Part shown: positions 22,211 through 37,200 of the stretch, piece after piece | Position numbering within the stretch: the first letter of the stretch is position 1 | Layout: every line of letters starts with the position of its first letter | DNA from: Eutreptiella sp. 'Long Island Sound 2002' | Taxonomy: Eukaryota > Euglenozoa > Euglenophyceae > Eutreptiales > Eutreptiaceae | DNA length: 64,000 nt | Direction of reading: 5' to 3' | Assembly (NCBI GenBank): GCA_964036045.1 | Contig: OZ038385.1 | Span: 43,637,722-43,701,721, forward strand | Program-made: the position numbers and the translations under genes | Notes under the pieces: generated by a model | The model's input: the letters and a program-made list of their open reading frames with translations, nothing else | The model's database searches: none | Told to the model about the DNA's origin: nothing

Positions 22211-25200
22211 ACTTTTGCGATCGTCGGCATGTCGTGCCGGATGCCGCTGGGCTGCACGACGATGCAGGGGCTCTGGGAGCTCCTCTCCGCCGCTCGCGAC
22301 TGCATGCGGGAGGTGCCTCTGGAGCGGTTTGATGTGGATGCAGTGTTCCACCCAACGGCGCTGGAGGGCCGCACGTACGTCCGGGAGGCCGCGTTCTGCG
22401 ATGACGTGGACCTGTTCGACGCCGCGGCGTTCCGCATCAGCCCCGCGGAGGCGCAGGCGATGGACCCCGCGCAACGCATGCTCCTGGAGACCGCCTACGA
22501 GGCCCTCCATGACGCCGGGCTGTCGGGGGAAAGCAATGCGGACCTGCACTATGGCGCGTTCGTTGGCAGCATGGACGGCGACTTCCGCACCCTGCCTGGA
22601 GGGCCAGTTGGGGCCGGGGTGTTCCAGTCCACCGGTCGCGCGAACTCGATCCTCGCGAATCGTCTGTCCTACACCTTCGGACTCACGGGCCCGAGCCTGA
22701 CCGTCGACACCGCCTGCTCCTCCAGCCTCGTGGCGATCTACCTCGCGACCGAGGCCATGGCCCGGCACCGCTGCGCCGCCGCAGTGGTGGCCGGCGTGAA
22801 CCTCCTGCTCGGCCCCGGGGGCTTCGTGCTGTTCTGCCAGACCGCGATGCTCGCGCCCGACGGCCGCTGCAAGACGTTCGATGCGGCCGCGGACGGGTAC
22901 GCCCGCGGCGAGGGGTGCGGGGCGTTGGTGGTGGGCCCCGCCGGGGACAGGCCGGCGCACGGCCTTGTCCGGGGCACCGCGGTGAACCAAGACGGCACGT
23001 CGGCGGTGCTGACCGCCCCCCGCGGCCCGGCGCAGCAGCGGTGCATCGCGGAGGCGCTGCGGCACGCCGGGGCCTCCCCGGCCGCCGTGCAGTACCTGGA
23101 GTGCCACGGCACTGGGACGAGGCTCGGGGACCCGCTGGAGGTGGGGTCGCTACTGGCGGTGCTGGGCCCGGGCCGCACGGCGCAGCAGCCGTTGGTACTC
23201 GGGGCGTTGAAGACGGTTGTGGGGCACTTGGAGGCGGCGGCAGGGCTTGCCGGGGTCATGAAGTGCGCCCTGGCCCTGTCGCATGCGCTGGTGCCGCCAA
23301 ACCTTCACCTGCGGGACGTGAACCCGTGGCTGGAGCTGGAGGGACACGCGGTGGTGTTCCCGACGGCGGCAGTGGCGTTGGGGCAGGGCGAGGGGCTGGC
23401 GGGGGTCAGCAGCTTCGGCTTCGGCGGCACCAACGGCCACGTGCTCCTGCAGCGGGCGCCTGTGGCGGCAGAGCCCCGCGGAGGAGTGGCCCTGCGGCGG
23501 CAGCGGTACCCCTGGCAGCAGGTGGCGCCACACGCCTTGCTGCAGCGGGGCATCGAGGGCAAGGGGGGCTACCGAGTGGTGCTGGGGCGGAAGCTGCACC
23601 GGCTGGTCCAGCACCATGTGGTGGGCTCGGACGTGGTGGTACCCGGCGCAATGTTCCTGGAGATGGCGGTGGCGGCCCTCCAGCGCCTGGAATGGGGACT
23701 GCCTGGTGGTGGGGTGTGTGTCGAAGACACAGCGATTGAGCTCCCGCTCCTGTTGCCCGTTGCACCACCTGAGGTACCGCAAACATTCATGGAATTCCGT
23801 TTGGAAGAGGACGATGAGTTTATCATCTGCAGTTATGAGGACACAGACCCGGAGGAGCGTACCGTCCATGTTCGTGGCAGAGTGAGCAACTCACGGCCGT
23901 TGCCAAAGGAACAATTTTCCAGAGACAAGGCAGCAGCGCAATGCACCCGAGTGGTAGCAGTACACAAGCTGTATGACAAGCTTGATGGGCTTGGGCTGCG
24001 GTATGGACCCGAGTTCCGCACCGTGACTGAGTGCTTTGTTGGTGCTGGTGAGGCCTTAGGCAGACTGCAGGCGGCGTCCGGATGGTGGAAAGAATTCAAT
24101 ATCCACCCAGCGTTGATTGATGGGGCCTTCCATCTTGTTCTGGCGGCTCTGGGTGACAACGCAAGCAAGATGCTTGTGCCAGTATCGGTGGATGTAACCA
24201 CCGTGTGCAAGTACGGCGGGAGCATGCTGCAGGGCCACGCTAAGGTTGTGAGCGATATGCAGAATGCTGATACGGAGGTGATTGCCAATGTGCTAATGAC
24301 GGATGTGGATGGTCAGGTAGTAATGATGCTGGAAGGGCTGCATCTGCGCGGTGTATCAGGCTTGGGTGCTGGTGTTAAAAAGGAAGCCAGTGTAGAGTTT
24401 GTATTGAGGTGGCAGCCGGGCTCCTTGCAGCGGAAAGCAGAGGCAGAGATGGGCACAGGATGTCTAGTTATATATGGAGAGGAGGATGCGATTGTGGAAC
24501 AGTTTGCCTCCGCGTTTGGATCGAAATGCACACAGAAGCAGATGACTGGGGACACACAGCAGACGGAGATTACTGAGTGGGTACAAGCACAGCAGTGGGA
24601 CGGCATAGTGATTGTTGCTGGGACTACAGTCGCTGTGGACACCGTGTTGATGGCAGTGCTGTACACGATGAAAGCAGTTGGGGGCTCACACGGATCTGGA
24701 GGATCGGTACCTTGTGTGATGGTTGTGACGCGATGTGTGCAACACCTGGAAATCAATGAGAGAGGGGTCAGCCTTGCAGGGGTATGGGGTCTAGCGCGTT
24801 CCGCACGAGCGGAGCTGGCGGGGGTGAACCTGGTGTGTGTGGACACGGATGGGAGCACAACCGCAACATCCATTGTGGAGGAGTACAAACACTTGCACGC
24901 AGGTAGTGCAGCGGGAGCTGTGGTCCTTCCTTGCGAGGTGGCGCTGCAGGGTGGAGAGCGATACGAGCCGCGTCTGCATCCTGAGACCTTTCCTTATCCA
25001 ATGTATAGTGCACTGGATCTCTGTCAATCCGACACTGGGCTCTTAAATGCCGTTTCCTTCGTGCCTGCCTCGGAGCGTTCCAGCCCCTTGTCGCCAGACG
25101 ATTTAGAAGTCCGCTTGTGCGCTACTAGCGTCACCTTCCGCGATCTCTTACACGCGCTAAGCATGGCACCGGGGTCCGATTGGATCTCAGAGTTCAGTGG

Positions 25201-28200
25201 AGAGGTCACAGCGGTAGGTGCCGACGTTGGTGGTTTTGCCATTGGAGATCGTGTCTTTGGAATTGGACGTGAGGGTCTGCGATCATCTATTCGTGCCTCT
25301 TCTCGTGAAGTTGCTCACATCCCTCCCCTACTGAGTGCGTCTCAGGCTGCGGCAATCCCTGCTGCCTACTTGTTGATGGAGTATGCCCTAGTTGGCGTTG
25401 CAGAGCTGCAGGCGAAGCAGCAAGTGCTGGTGCACGGCGTCAGCGGCCCCTCAGGCATCATGGCACTCCATGTAGCAAAGCAAAGAGGAGCCAAAGTTCG
25501 TGCAACAACCGAAAGCTGTGAGATGGCATCAAGATTGCAGCAGCTAGGGGTGGATTGTGTGGTGATTGGAGACAATACTAGCGTAACTGAGACAGTGGTG
25601 GGAGCGACCGTGTTTCGAGTGATATTGAATTGCACACCAGGATACTCAGCGTTGGAATTTCTGCCTATGTTGGTATCTGGGGGGTGCTTTCTGGAAATGG
25701 GAGACATGGGTGTGGCGGGCAAGTCGGTTCTTAAGGAGCGACCAGATGTCCAGGTGAAGGCTGTTGACCTAAAGGAAGCCTTGGCCAGACCAGGTGTGTC
25801 ACAGAGATTGCAGCAAGTAAGCGATGACTGGGTTGATTTGGGAGTCTTATGCCCTGTTGTTCAGTTCGATTTCAACAGTCCATCGCATGCAGCACTTGCA
25901 GCACGCGGAGCACGTCAGCATGCGGGCAAAGTAGTCTTACAGATTTACAACGACCCTCGATTGTCGACACCAAAGATAGCACGAAATGGTACCTACATTG
26001 TATCCGGTGGATTGAATGGGATTGGTCTCGTCACCGCCCGTTGGATGGCAGAGCACGGCGCCGGACACCTTGTTCTTGCGTCACGCAGCGGGCGTGTAGG
26101 ACCAGGGATGGAGGCTGAGTGGCAGGCACTAGAAGCCACACAAAGTACTGTGCATGTGATTGCATGTGATGTCTCTTCTGTGGACCAAGTGCGATCTATG
26201 ATGCGGGAGATCACCTTCAACGATCACCTTCCTCCTGTGCGTGGAGTGGTCCACTCTGCAGGTTTGCTTGTGGATGGACTCCTGTCGAAGCAGGACATGG
26301 AGAGCTTTGCCAAAGTATATGGCCCCAAGGTGCATGGAGCATGGCATTTACATAGGGAGACCTCAGGAATGAGCCTGGACATGTTTGTGCTGTTTTCGTC
26401 TGTCACAGCGGCGCTTGGCAATCCGGGGCAATGCAACTATGGGGCGGCGAATGCATGTTTGGATGCGTTAGCACGATGGCGGCACAAGAACGGGCTGAGT
26501 GGAAGCAGCATCCAATGGGGCCCCTGGTCAGAGACGGGCATGGCCGTTCGGGCAGGAGTAGCGGAAGTGTTTGCCGCCTTTGGCATTGGTGCTGTGACGA
26601 CCGCTGTAGGTCTGCGGTGCATGGCAAACGTGCTTCGAAGTCAGGCCCCTTTGACACTGATTGTTCCACTGAATGAGAAGCTGCTGACGGAGCAATATCC
26701 AGCCACATCAGGTCTATTTGGACGTCAAATCGTATCCCGAGCAGCAGCAGCGCCGCCGGTAGAGCTTTCGGACGCGAATGTATCAGACATTCAGCCAAAG
26801 GTGATTGCATTTGTGCAGCAACTGCTGCAGGCGGATACTGCGATCGATGTACATCAGCCGCTGCTCGACATGGGCCTGGATTCACTGACCGCTGTTGAGT
26901 TCAGGAACATGCTGCAGAAGGAGTATTCTAGATTGAAGATGCCGAGTACACTGGTTTTCGATTACCCGACGATTGAGGCAGTCACTGGCTTCATCAGCAA
27001 GCAGATGAGTGGCTTGAAAGTAGGTGCGGGGAAATCTGTGAAGAAACAGACAGCAAAATACAGTGGGTCTGCCGTGATGGGGACCGCTTGCCGGCTGCCT
27101 GGGGGTGCTGACAGCCCCGATTCCTTCTGGCAAATGCTGCAGAACAAGACCGATTGCATGGGTGAGATTCCGCTTGAGAGATTTGACATCGATCTGTACT
27201 ATGATCCGAACTTTGACGTGCCAGGGAAGACATACGTGCGTCATGCGGCTTTCGTTGAAAACATGGAGATGTTTGATGCCACATTCTTTGGCATTTCGTC
27301 TGGCGAAGCTGTAGCAATGGACCCTCAGCAGCGTCTGATTCTGGAGACATGCTTCGATGCTCTCCACATTGCTGGCTACAGTAAGGAGAGCTTGATGTCT
27401 GCTCCGGTAGGTGTTGTAATTGGCTCCACTTTTGCCGATTTTATGCACGTAGTTGAAGATATGGGGGCTTACCTTGGCACTGGGTCCCATGGTGCGGTTC
27501 CTGCCGGTCGACTGTCGTTCTGTCTTGGTCTGCAAGGGCCCAGTATGATGGTTGACACAGCGTGCTCATCGTCTCTGGTTGCCACACATTTGGCCCACCG
27601 CCTGTTGCGTATTGGGGACTGCACGAGTGCCGTTGTTGCGGGTATTAACGTCTTACTCTCTCCTCAGCCTTTTTTCTGGGAATCCGCTGCACACATGCTC
27701 AGTCCTGATGGACACTGTAAGACATTCGACGCCCGAGCCAATGGGTATGCCCGGGGAGAGGGTTGTGTTTCCGTTATCCTTTGCCCCGCCAACACTGCTA
27801 AGGGTCACCAGAAGTGGAGCAATGGGGTGATCCATGGCACTGCGGTTAATCAGGATGGGCGCAGCGCTAGTCTGACTGCACCCAACGGCCCATCGCAAGA
27901 GGCTGTCCTTCAGTCGGCGTTGGCAGATGCCGGGTTTCAAGCGGAAGAAGTGCGGTATATTGAGACCCATGGCACTGGAACAGCGCTTGGAGATCCACTA
28001 GAAGTTGGGGCACTGAAGGCAGTGTTCGGTGGAAGGCAGGAATCTGAAAGGTCCCTTTGCTTGGGTGCGTTAAAGACCAACATCGGGCACACTGAAGGAA
28101 CGGCCGGTGCAGCAGGCATGCTGAAATTAATTCTTGGGTTGTGCCATGCGGAAGTTCCACCGAACATACATTTGCAAGAGCTGAACAGCTTTTTAGACTT

Positions 28201-31200
28201 CGAGGGATTCTCTGTGGTCCTACCAACGGAAGCTGTGGGGCTTGACTATGTGAGTGCCAAGCAGGGCTTGATTGGTGGTGTCAGCTCATTTGGATTCAGT
28301 GGTACCAACAGTCACGTGGTGATCAATGCATCTGGACCAGCTGGGGCTGATAGGTCTGCACCAAGTGACAGAACACGGTTCAGATACGACCCCAAGTCCC
28401 TGCCGTGGAAAAAGACGCGCCCACATATGCTACTCCAGAGGGCCAGTGCGGATGGATCTGGATATACCGTGAGCATGGGCCTACGAATGCACCGGTTGGT
28501 GAAGGATCACATTGTGAATGGGGACGTGTTGGTGCCAGCCGCCATGTTCATGGAGATGGCCGCCGCCGCCTTTCGACGGGTGCAGGGATGCCATGACGGA
28601 ATGTGTGTGGTTGTGGAAGAGCTGGCAATCGAGCTCCCACTGGTGTTGCCATCCACCGCACCAGAGGTAGCCCAGACCTTCATGGAAGTCCGATTTGAAG
28701 AGGAGAGTGAATTCGATATCCGTAGTTACGAGGAGACGGACCCTGAAGAGCACACAGTGCATGTACGCGGTACCATCAGCAGCCGGCAAGGGTTACTGGG
28801 CGACCGGTCTTCCGCTTTGCATGCTGCCTCTGGACGATGTACTCGGCAGCTAGATGCCATTGCACTGTATGACAAGCTTGATGGGCTTGGGCTGCGGTAT
28901 GGACCCGAGTTCCGCACCGTGACTGAGTGCTTTGTTGGTGCTGGTGAGGCCTTAGGCAGACTGCAGGCGGCGTCCGGATGGTGGAAAGAATTCAATATCC
29001 ACCCAGCGTTGATTGATGGGGCCTTCCATCTTGTTCTGGCGGCTCTGGGTGACAACGCAAGCAAGATGCTTGTGCCAGTATCGGTGGATGTAACCACCGT
29101 GTGCAAGTACGGCGGGAGCATGCTGCAGGGCCACGCTAAGGTTGTGAGCGATATGCAGAATGCTGATACGGAGGTGATTGCCAATGTGCTAATGACGGAT
29201 GTGGATGGTCAGGTAGTAATGATGCTGGAAGGGCTGCATCTGCGCGGTGTATCAGGCTTGGGTGCTGGTGTTAAAAAGGAAGCCAGTGTGGAGTTTGTAT
29301 TGAGGTGGCAGCCGGGCTCCTTGCAGCGGAAAGCAGAGGCAGAGATGGGCACAGGATGTCTAGTTATATATGGAGAGGAGGATGCGATTGTGGAACAGTT
29401 TGCCTCCGCGTTTGGATCGAAATGCACACAGAAGCAGATGACTGGGGACACACAGCAGACGGAGATTACTGAGTGGGTACAAGCACAGCAGTGGGACGGC
29501 ATAGTGATTGTTGCTGGGACTACAGTCGCTGTGGACACCGTGTTGATGGCAGTGCTGTACACGATGAAAGCAGTTGGGGGCTCACACGGATCTGGAGGAT
29601 CGGTACCTTGTGTGATGGTTGTGACGCGATGTGTGCAACACCTGGAAATCAATGAGAGAGGGGTCAGCCTTGCAGGGGTATGGGGTCTAGCGCGTTCCGC
29701 ACGAGCGGAGCTGGCGGGGGTGAACCTGGTGTGTGTGGACACGGATGGGAGCACAACCGCAACATCCATTGTGGAGGAGTACAAACACTTGCACGCAGGT
29801 AGTGCAGCGGGAGCTGTGGTCCTTCCTTGCGAGGTGGCGCTGCAGGGTGGAGAGCGATACGAGCCGCGTCTGCATCCTGAGACCTTTCCTTATCCAATGT
29901 ATAGTGCACTGGATCTCTGTCAATCCGACACTGGGCTCTTAAATGCCGTTTCCTTCGTGCCTGCCTCGGAGCGTTCCAGCCCCTTGCCGCCAGACGATTT
30001 AGAAGTCCGCTTGTGCGCTACTAGCGTCACCTTCCGCGATCTCTTACACGCGCTAAGCATGGCACCGGGGTCCGATTGGATCTCAGAGTTCAGTGGAGAG
30101 GTCACAGCGGTAGGTGCCGACGTTGGTGGTTTTGCCATTGGAGATCGTGTCTTTGGAATTGGACGTGAGGGTCTGCGATCATCTATTCGTGCCTCTTCTC
30201 GTGAAGTTGCTCACATCCCTCCCCTACTGAGTGCGTCTCAGGCTGCGGCAATCCCTGCTGCCTACTTGTTGATGGAGTATGCCCTAGTTGGCGTTGCAGA
30301 GCTGCAGGCGAAGCAGCAAGTGCTGGTGCACGGCGTCAGCGGCCCCTCAGGCATCATGGCACTCCATGTAGCAAAGCAAAGAGGAGCCAAAGTTCGTGCA
30401 ACAACCGAAAGCTGTGAGATGGCATCAAGATTGCAGCAGCTAGGGGTGGATTGTGTGGTGATTGGAGACAATACTAGCGTAACTGAGACAGTGGTGGGAG
30501 CGACCGTGTTTCGAGTGATATTGAATTGCACACCAGGATACTCAGCGTTGGAATTTCTGCCTATGTTGGTATCTGGGGGGTGCTTTCTGGAAATGGGAGA
30601 CATGGGTGTGGCGGGCAAGTCGGTTCTTAAGGAGCGACCAGATGTCCGGGTGAAGGCTGTTGACCTAAAGGAAGCCTTGGCCAGACCAGGTGTGTCACAG
30701 AGATTGCAGCAAGTAAGCGATGACTGGGTTGATTTGGGAGTCTTATGCCCTGTTGTTCAGTTCGATTTCAACAGTCCATCGCATGCAGCACTTGCAGCAC
30801 GCGGAGCACGTCAGCATGCGGGCAAAGTAGTCTTACAGATTTACAACGACCCTCGATTGTCGACACCAAAGATAGCACGAAATGGTACCTACATTGTATC
30901 CGGTGGATTGAATGGGATTGGTCTCGTCACCGCCCGTTGGATGGCAGAGCACGGCGCCGGACACCTTGTTCTTGCGTCACGCAGCGGGCGTGTAGGACCA
31001 GGGATGGAGGCTGAGTGGCAGGCACTAGAAGCCACACAAAGTACTGTGCATGTGATTGCATGTGATGTCTCTTCTGTGGACCAAGTGCGATCTATGATGC
31101 GGGAGATCACCTTCAACGATCACCTTCCTCCTGTGCGTGGAGTGGTCCACTCTGCAGGTTTGCTTGTGGATGGACTCCTGTCGAAGCAGGACATGGAGAG

Positions 31201-34200
31201 CTTTGCCAAAGTATATGGCCCCAAGGTGCATGGAGCATGGCATTTACATAGGGAGACCTCAGGAATGAGCCTGGACATGTTTGTGCTGTTTTCGTCTGTC
31301 ACAGCGGCGCTTGGCAATCCGGGGCAATGCAACTATGGGGCGGCGAATGCATGTTTGGATGCGTTAGCACGATGGCGGCACAAGAACGGGCTGAGTGGAA
31401 GCAGCATCCAATGGGGCCCCTGGTCAGAGACGGGCATGGCCGTTCGGGCAGGAGTAGCAGAAGTGTCTGCCTCCTTTGGCATTGGTGCTGTGACGACCGC
31501 TGTAGGTCTGCGGTGCATGGCAAACGTGCTTCGAAGTCAGGCCCCTTTGACACTGATTGTTCCACTGAATGAGAAGCTGCTGACGGAGCAATATCCAGCC
31601 ACATCAGGTCTATTTGGACGTCAAATCGTATCCCGAGCAGCAGCAGCGCCGCCGGTAGAGCTTTCGGACGCGAATGTATCAGACATTCAGCCAAAGGTGA
31701 TTGCATTTGTGCAGCAACTGCTGCAGGCGGACACTGCGATCGATGTACATCAGCCACTGCTCGACATGGGCCTGGATTCACTGACCGCTGTTGAGTTCAG
31801 GAACATGTTGCAGAAGGAGTATTCTAGATTGAAGATGCCGAGTACACTGGTTTTCGATTACCCGACGATTGAGGCAGTCACTGGCTTCATCAGCAAGCAG
31901 ATGAGTGGCTTGAAAGTAGGTGCGGGGAAATCTGTGAAGAAACAGACAGCAAAATACAGTGGGTCTGCCGTGATGGGGACCGCTTGCCGGCTGCCTGGGG
32001 GTGCTGACAGCCCCGATTCCTTCTGGCAAATGCTGCAGAACAAGACCGATTGCATGGGTGAGATTCCGCTTGAGAGATTTGACATCGATCTGTACTATGA
32101 TCCGAACTTTGACGTGCCAGGGAAGACATACGTGCGTCATGCGGCTTTCGTTGAAAACATGGAGATGTTTGATGCCACATTCTTTGGCATTTCGTCTGGC
32201 GAAGCTGTAGCAATGGACCCTCAGCAGCGTCTGATTCTGGAGACATGCTTCGATGCTCTCCACATTGCTGGCTACAGTAAGGAGAGCTTGATGCAAAGCC
32301 AGACGGGGGTATTTGTGGGATGTATGTTTACGGACTATTTGCAGGAAACGGAAGAGACTGGTGCGTACAAGGCCACCGGGTGCCATGGTGCGGTACCCGC
32401 CAATCGACTGTCGTTCTGTCTTGGTTTGCAAGGGCCCAGTATGATGGTTGACACAGCGTGCTCGTCGTCTCTGGTTGCCACACATTTGGCCCATCGTCAT
32501 CTACGCAGTGGGGACTGCACGAGTGCCGTTGCTGCGGGTATTAACGTCTTACTCTCTCCTCAGCCTTTTTTCTGGGAATCCGCTGCACACATGCTCAGTC
32601 CTGATGGACACTGTAAGACATTCGACGCCCGAGCCAATGGGTATGCCCGGGGAGAGGGTTGTGTTTCCGTTATCCTTTGCCCCGCCAACACTGCTAAGGG
32701 TCACCAGAAGTGGAGCAATGGGGTGATCCATGGCACTGCGGTTAATCAGGATGGGCGCAGCGCTAGTCTGACTGCACCCAACGGCCCATCGCAAGAGGCT
32801 GTCCTTCAGTCGGCGTTGGCAGATGCCGGGTTTCAAGCGGAAGAAGTGCGGTATATTGAGACCCATGGCACTGGAACAGCGCTTGGAGATCCACTAGAAG
32901 TTGGGGCACTGAAGGCAGTGTTCGGTGGAAGGCAGGAATCTGAAAGGTCCCTTTGCTTGGGTGCGTTAAAGACCAACATCGGGCACACTGAAGGAACGGC
33001 CGGTGCAGCAGGCATGCTGAAATTAATTCTTGGGTTGTGCCATGCGGAAGTTCCACCGAACATACATTTGCAAGAGCTGAACAGCTTTTTAGACTTCGAG
33101 GGATTCTCTGTGGTCCTACCAACGGAAGCTGTGGGGCTTGACTATGTGAGTGCCAAGCAGGGCTTGATTGGTGGTGTCAGCTCATTTGGATTCAGTGGTA
33201 CCAACAGTCACGTGGTGATCAATGCATCTGGACCAGCTGGGGCTGATAGGTCTGCACCAAGTGACAGAACACGGTTCAGATACGACCCCAAGTCCCTGCC
33301 GTGGAAAAAGACGCGCCCATATATGCTACTCCAGAGGGCCAGTGCGGATGGATCTGGATATACCGTGGGCATGGGCCTACGAATGCACCGGTTGGTGAAG
33401 GATCACATTGTGAATGGGGACGTGTTGGTGCCAGCCGCCATGTTCATGGAGATGGCCGCCGCCGCCTTTCGACGGGTGCAGGGATGCCATGACGGAATGT
33501 GTGTGGTTGTGGAAGAGCTGGCAATCGAGCTCCCACTGGTGTTGCCATCCACCGCACCAGAGGTAGCCCAGACCTTCATGGAAGTCCGATTTGAAGAGGA
33601 GAGTGAATTCGATATCCGTAGTTACGAGGAGACGGACCCTGAAGAGCACACAGTGCATGTACGCGGTACCATCAGCAGCCGGCAAGGGTTACTGGGCGAC
33701 CGGTCTTCCGCTTTGCATGCTGCCTCTGGACGATGTACTCGGCAGCTAGATGCCATTGCACTGTATGACAAGCTTGATGGGCTTGGGCTGCGGTATGGAC
33801 CCGAGTTCCGCACCGTGACTGAGTGCTTTGTTGGTGCTGGTGAGGCCTTAGGCAGACTGCAGGCGGCGTCCGGATGGTGGAAAGAATTCAATATCCACCC
33901 AGCGTTGATTGATGGGGCCTTCCATCTTGTTCTGGCGGCTCTGGGTGACAACGCAAGCAAGATGCTTGTGCCAGTATCGGTGGATGTAACCACCGTGTGC
34001 AAGTACGGCGGGAGCATGCTGCAGGGCCACGCTAAGGTTGTGAGCGATATGCAGAATGCTGATACGGAGGTGATTGCCAATGTGCTAATGACGGATGTGG
34101 ATGGTCAGGTAGTAATGATGCTGGAAGGGCTGCATCTGCGCGGTGTATCAGGCTTGGGTGCTGGTGTTAAAAAGGAAGCCAGTGTGGAGTTTGTATTGAG

Positions 34201-37200
34201 GTGGCAGCCGGGCTCCTTGCAGCGGAAAGCAGAGGCAGAGATGGGCACAGGATGTCTAGTTATATATGGAGAGGAGGATGCGATTGTGGAACAGTTTGCC
34301 TCCGCGTTTGGATCGAAATGCACACAGAAGCAGATGACTGGGGACACACAGCAGACGGAGATTACTGAGTGGGTACAAGCACAGCAGTGGGACGGCATAG
34401 TGATTGTTGCTGGGACTACAGTCGCTGTGGACACCGTGTTGATGGCAGTGCTGTACACGATGAAAGCAGTTGGGGGCTCACACGGATCTGGAGGATCGGT
34501 ACCTTGTGTGATGGTTGTGACGCGATGTGTGCAACACCTGGAAATCAATGAGAGAGGGGTCAGCCTTGCAGGGGTATGGGGTCTAGCGCGTTCCGCACGA
34601 GCGGAGCTGGCGGGGGTGAACCTGGTGTGTGTGGACACGGATGGGAGCACAACCGCAACATCCATTGTGGAGGAGTACAAACACTTGCACGCAGGTAGTG
34701 CAGCGGGAGCTGTGGTCCTTCCTTGCGAGGTGGCGCTGCAGGGTGGAGAGCGATACGAGCCGCGTCTGCATCCTGAGACCTTTCCTTATCCAATGTATAG
34801 TGCACTGGATCTCTGTCAATCCGACACTGGGCTCTTAAATGCCGTTTCCTTCGTGCCTGCCTCGGAGCGTTCCAGCCCCTTGCCGCCAGACGATTTAGAA
34901 GTCCGCTTGTGCGCTACTAGCGTCACCTTCCGCGATCTCTTACACGCGCTAAGCATGGCACCGGGGTCCGATTGGATCTCAGAGTTCAGTGGAGAGGTCA
35001 CAGCGGTAGGTGCCGACGTTGGTGGTTTTGCCATTGGAGATCGTGTCTTTGGAATTGGACGTGAGGGTCTGCGATCATCTATTCGTGCCTCTTCTCGTGA
35101 AGTTGCTCACATCCCTCCCCTACTGAGTGCGTCTCAGGCTGCGGCAATCCCTGCTGCCTACTTGTTGATGGAGTATGCCCTAGTTGGCGTTGCAGAGCTG
35201 CAGGCGAAGCAGCAAGTGCTGGTGCACGGCGTCAGCGGCCCCTCAGGCATCATGGCACTCCATGTAGCAAAGCAAAGAGGAGCCAAAGTTCGTGCAACAA
35301 CCGAAAGCTGTGAGATGGCATCAAGATTGCAGCAGCTAGGGGTGGATTGTGTGGTGATTGGAGACAATACTAGCGTAACTGAGACAGTGGTGGGAGCGAC
35401 CGTGTTTCGAGTGATATTGAATTGCACACCAGGATACTCAGCGTTGGAATTTCTGCCTATGTTGGTATCTGGGGGGTGCTTTCTGGAAATGGGAGACATG
35501 GGTGTGGCGGGCAAGTCGGTTCTTAAGGAGCGACCAGATGTCCGGGTGAAGGCTGTTGACCTAAAGGAAGCCTTGGCCAGACCAGGTGTGTCACAGAGAT
35601 TGCAGCAAGTAAGCGATGACTGGGTTGATTTGGGAGTCTTATGCCCTGTTGTTCAGTTCGATTTCAACAGTCCATCGCATGCAGCACTTGCAGCACGCGG
35701 AGCACGTCAGCATGCGGGCAAAGTAGTCTTACAGATTTACAACGACCCTCGATTGTCGACACCAAAGATAGCACGAAATGGTACCTACATTGTATCCGGT
35801 GGATTGAATGGGATTGGTCTCGTCACCGCCCGTTGGATGGCAGAGCACGGCGCCGGACACCTTGTTCTTGCGTCACGCAGCGGGCGTGTAGGACCAGGGA
35901 TGGAGGCTGAGTGGCAGGCACTAGAAGCCACACAAAGTACTGTGCATGTGATTGCATGTGATGTCTCTTCTGTGGACCAAGTGCGATCTATGATGCGGGA
36001 GATCACCTTCAACGATCACCTTCCTCCTGTGCGTGGAGTGGTCCACTCTGCAGGTTTGCTTGTGGATGGACTCCTGTCGAAGCAGGACATGGAGAGCTTT
36101 GCCAAAGTATATGGCCCCAAGGTGCATGGAGCATGGCATTTACATAGGGAGACCTCAGGAATGAGCCTGGACATGTTTGTGCTGTTTTCGTCTGTCACAG
36201 CGGCGCTTGGCAATCCGGGGCAATGCAACTATGGGGCGGCGAATGCATGTTTGGATGCGTTAGCACGATGGCGGCACAAGAACGGGCTGAGTGGAAGCAG
36301 CATCCAATGGGGCCCCTGGTCAGAGACGGGCATGGCCGTTCGGGCAGGAGTAGCGGAAGTGTCTGCCTCCTTTGGCATTGGTGCTGTGACGACCGCTGTA
36401 GGTCTGCGGTGCATGGCAAACGTGCTTCGAAGTCAGGCCCCTTTGACACTGATTGTTCCACTGAATGAGAAGCTGCTGACGGAGCAATATCCAGCCACAT
36501 CAGGTCTATTTGGACGTCAAATCGTATCCCGAGCAGCAGCAGCGCCGCCTGTAGAGCTTTCGGACGCGGATGTATCAGACATTCAGCCAAAGGTGATTGC
36601 ATTTGTGCAGCAACTGCTGCAGGCGGACACTGTGATCGATGTACATCAGCCACTGCTCGACATGGGCCTGGATTCACTGACCGCTGTTGAGTTCAGGAAC
36701 ATGCTGCAGAAGGAGTATTCTAGGTTGAAGATGCCGAGTACACTGGTTTTCGATTACCCGACGATTGAGGCAGTCACTGGCTTCATCAGCAAGCAGATGA
36801 GTGGCTTGAAAGTAGGTGCGGGGAAATCTGTGAAGAAACAGACAGCAAAATACAGTGGGTCTGCCGTGATGGGGACCGCTTGCCGGCTGCCTGGGGGTGC
36901 TGACAGCCCCGAATCCTTCTGGCAAATGCTGCAGAACAAGACCAATTGCATGGGTGAGATTCCGCTTGAGAGATTTGACATCGATCTGTACTATGATCCG
37001 AACTTTGACGTGCCAGGGAAGACATACGTGCGTCATGCGGCTTTCGTTGAAAACATGGAGATGTTTGATGCCACATTCTTTGGCATTTCGTCTGGCGAAG
37101 CTGTAGCAATGGACCCTCAGCAGCGTCTGATTCTGGAGACATGCTTCGATGCTCTCCACATTGCTGGCTACAGTAAGGAGAGCTTGATGCAAAGCCAGAC

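Noticed and set aside
22202-23869. Minus-strand frames opposite KS1
   Set aside because: They are shadows of GC-rich coding DNA, and their composition mirrors the KS codons.
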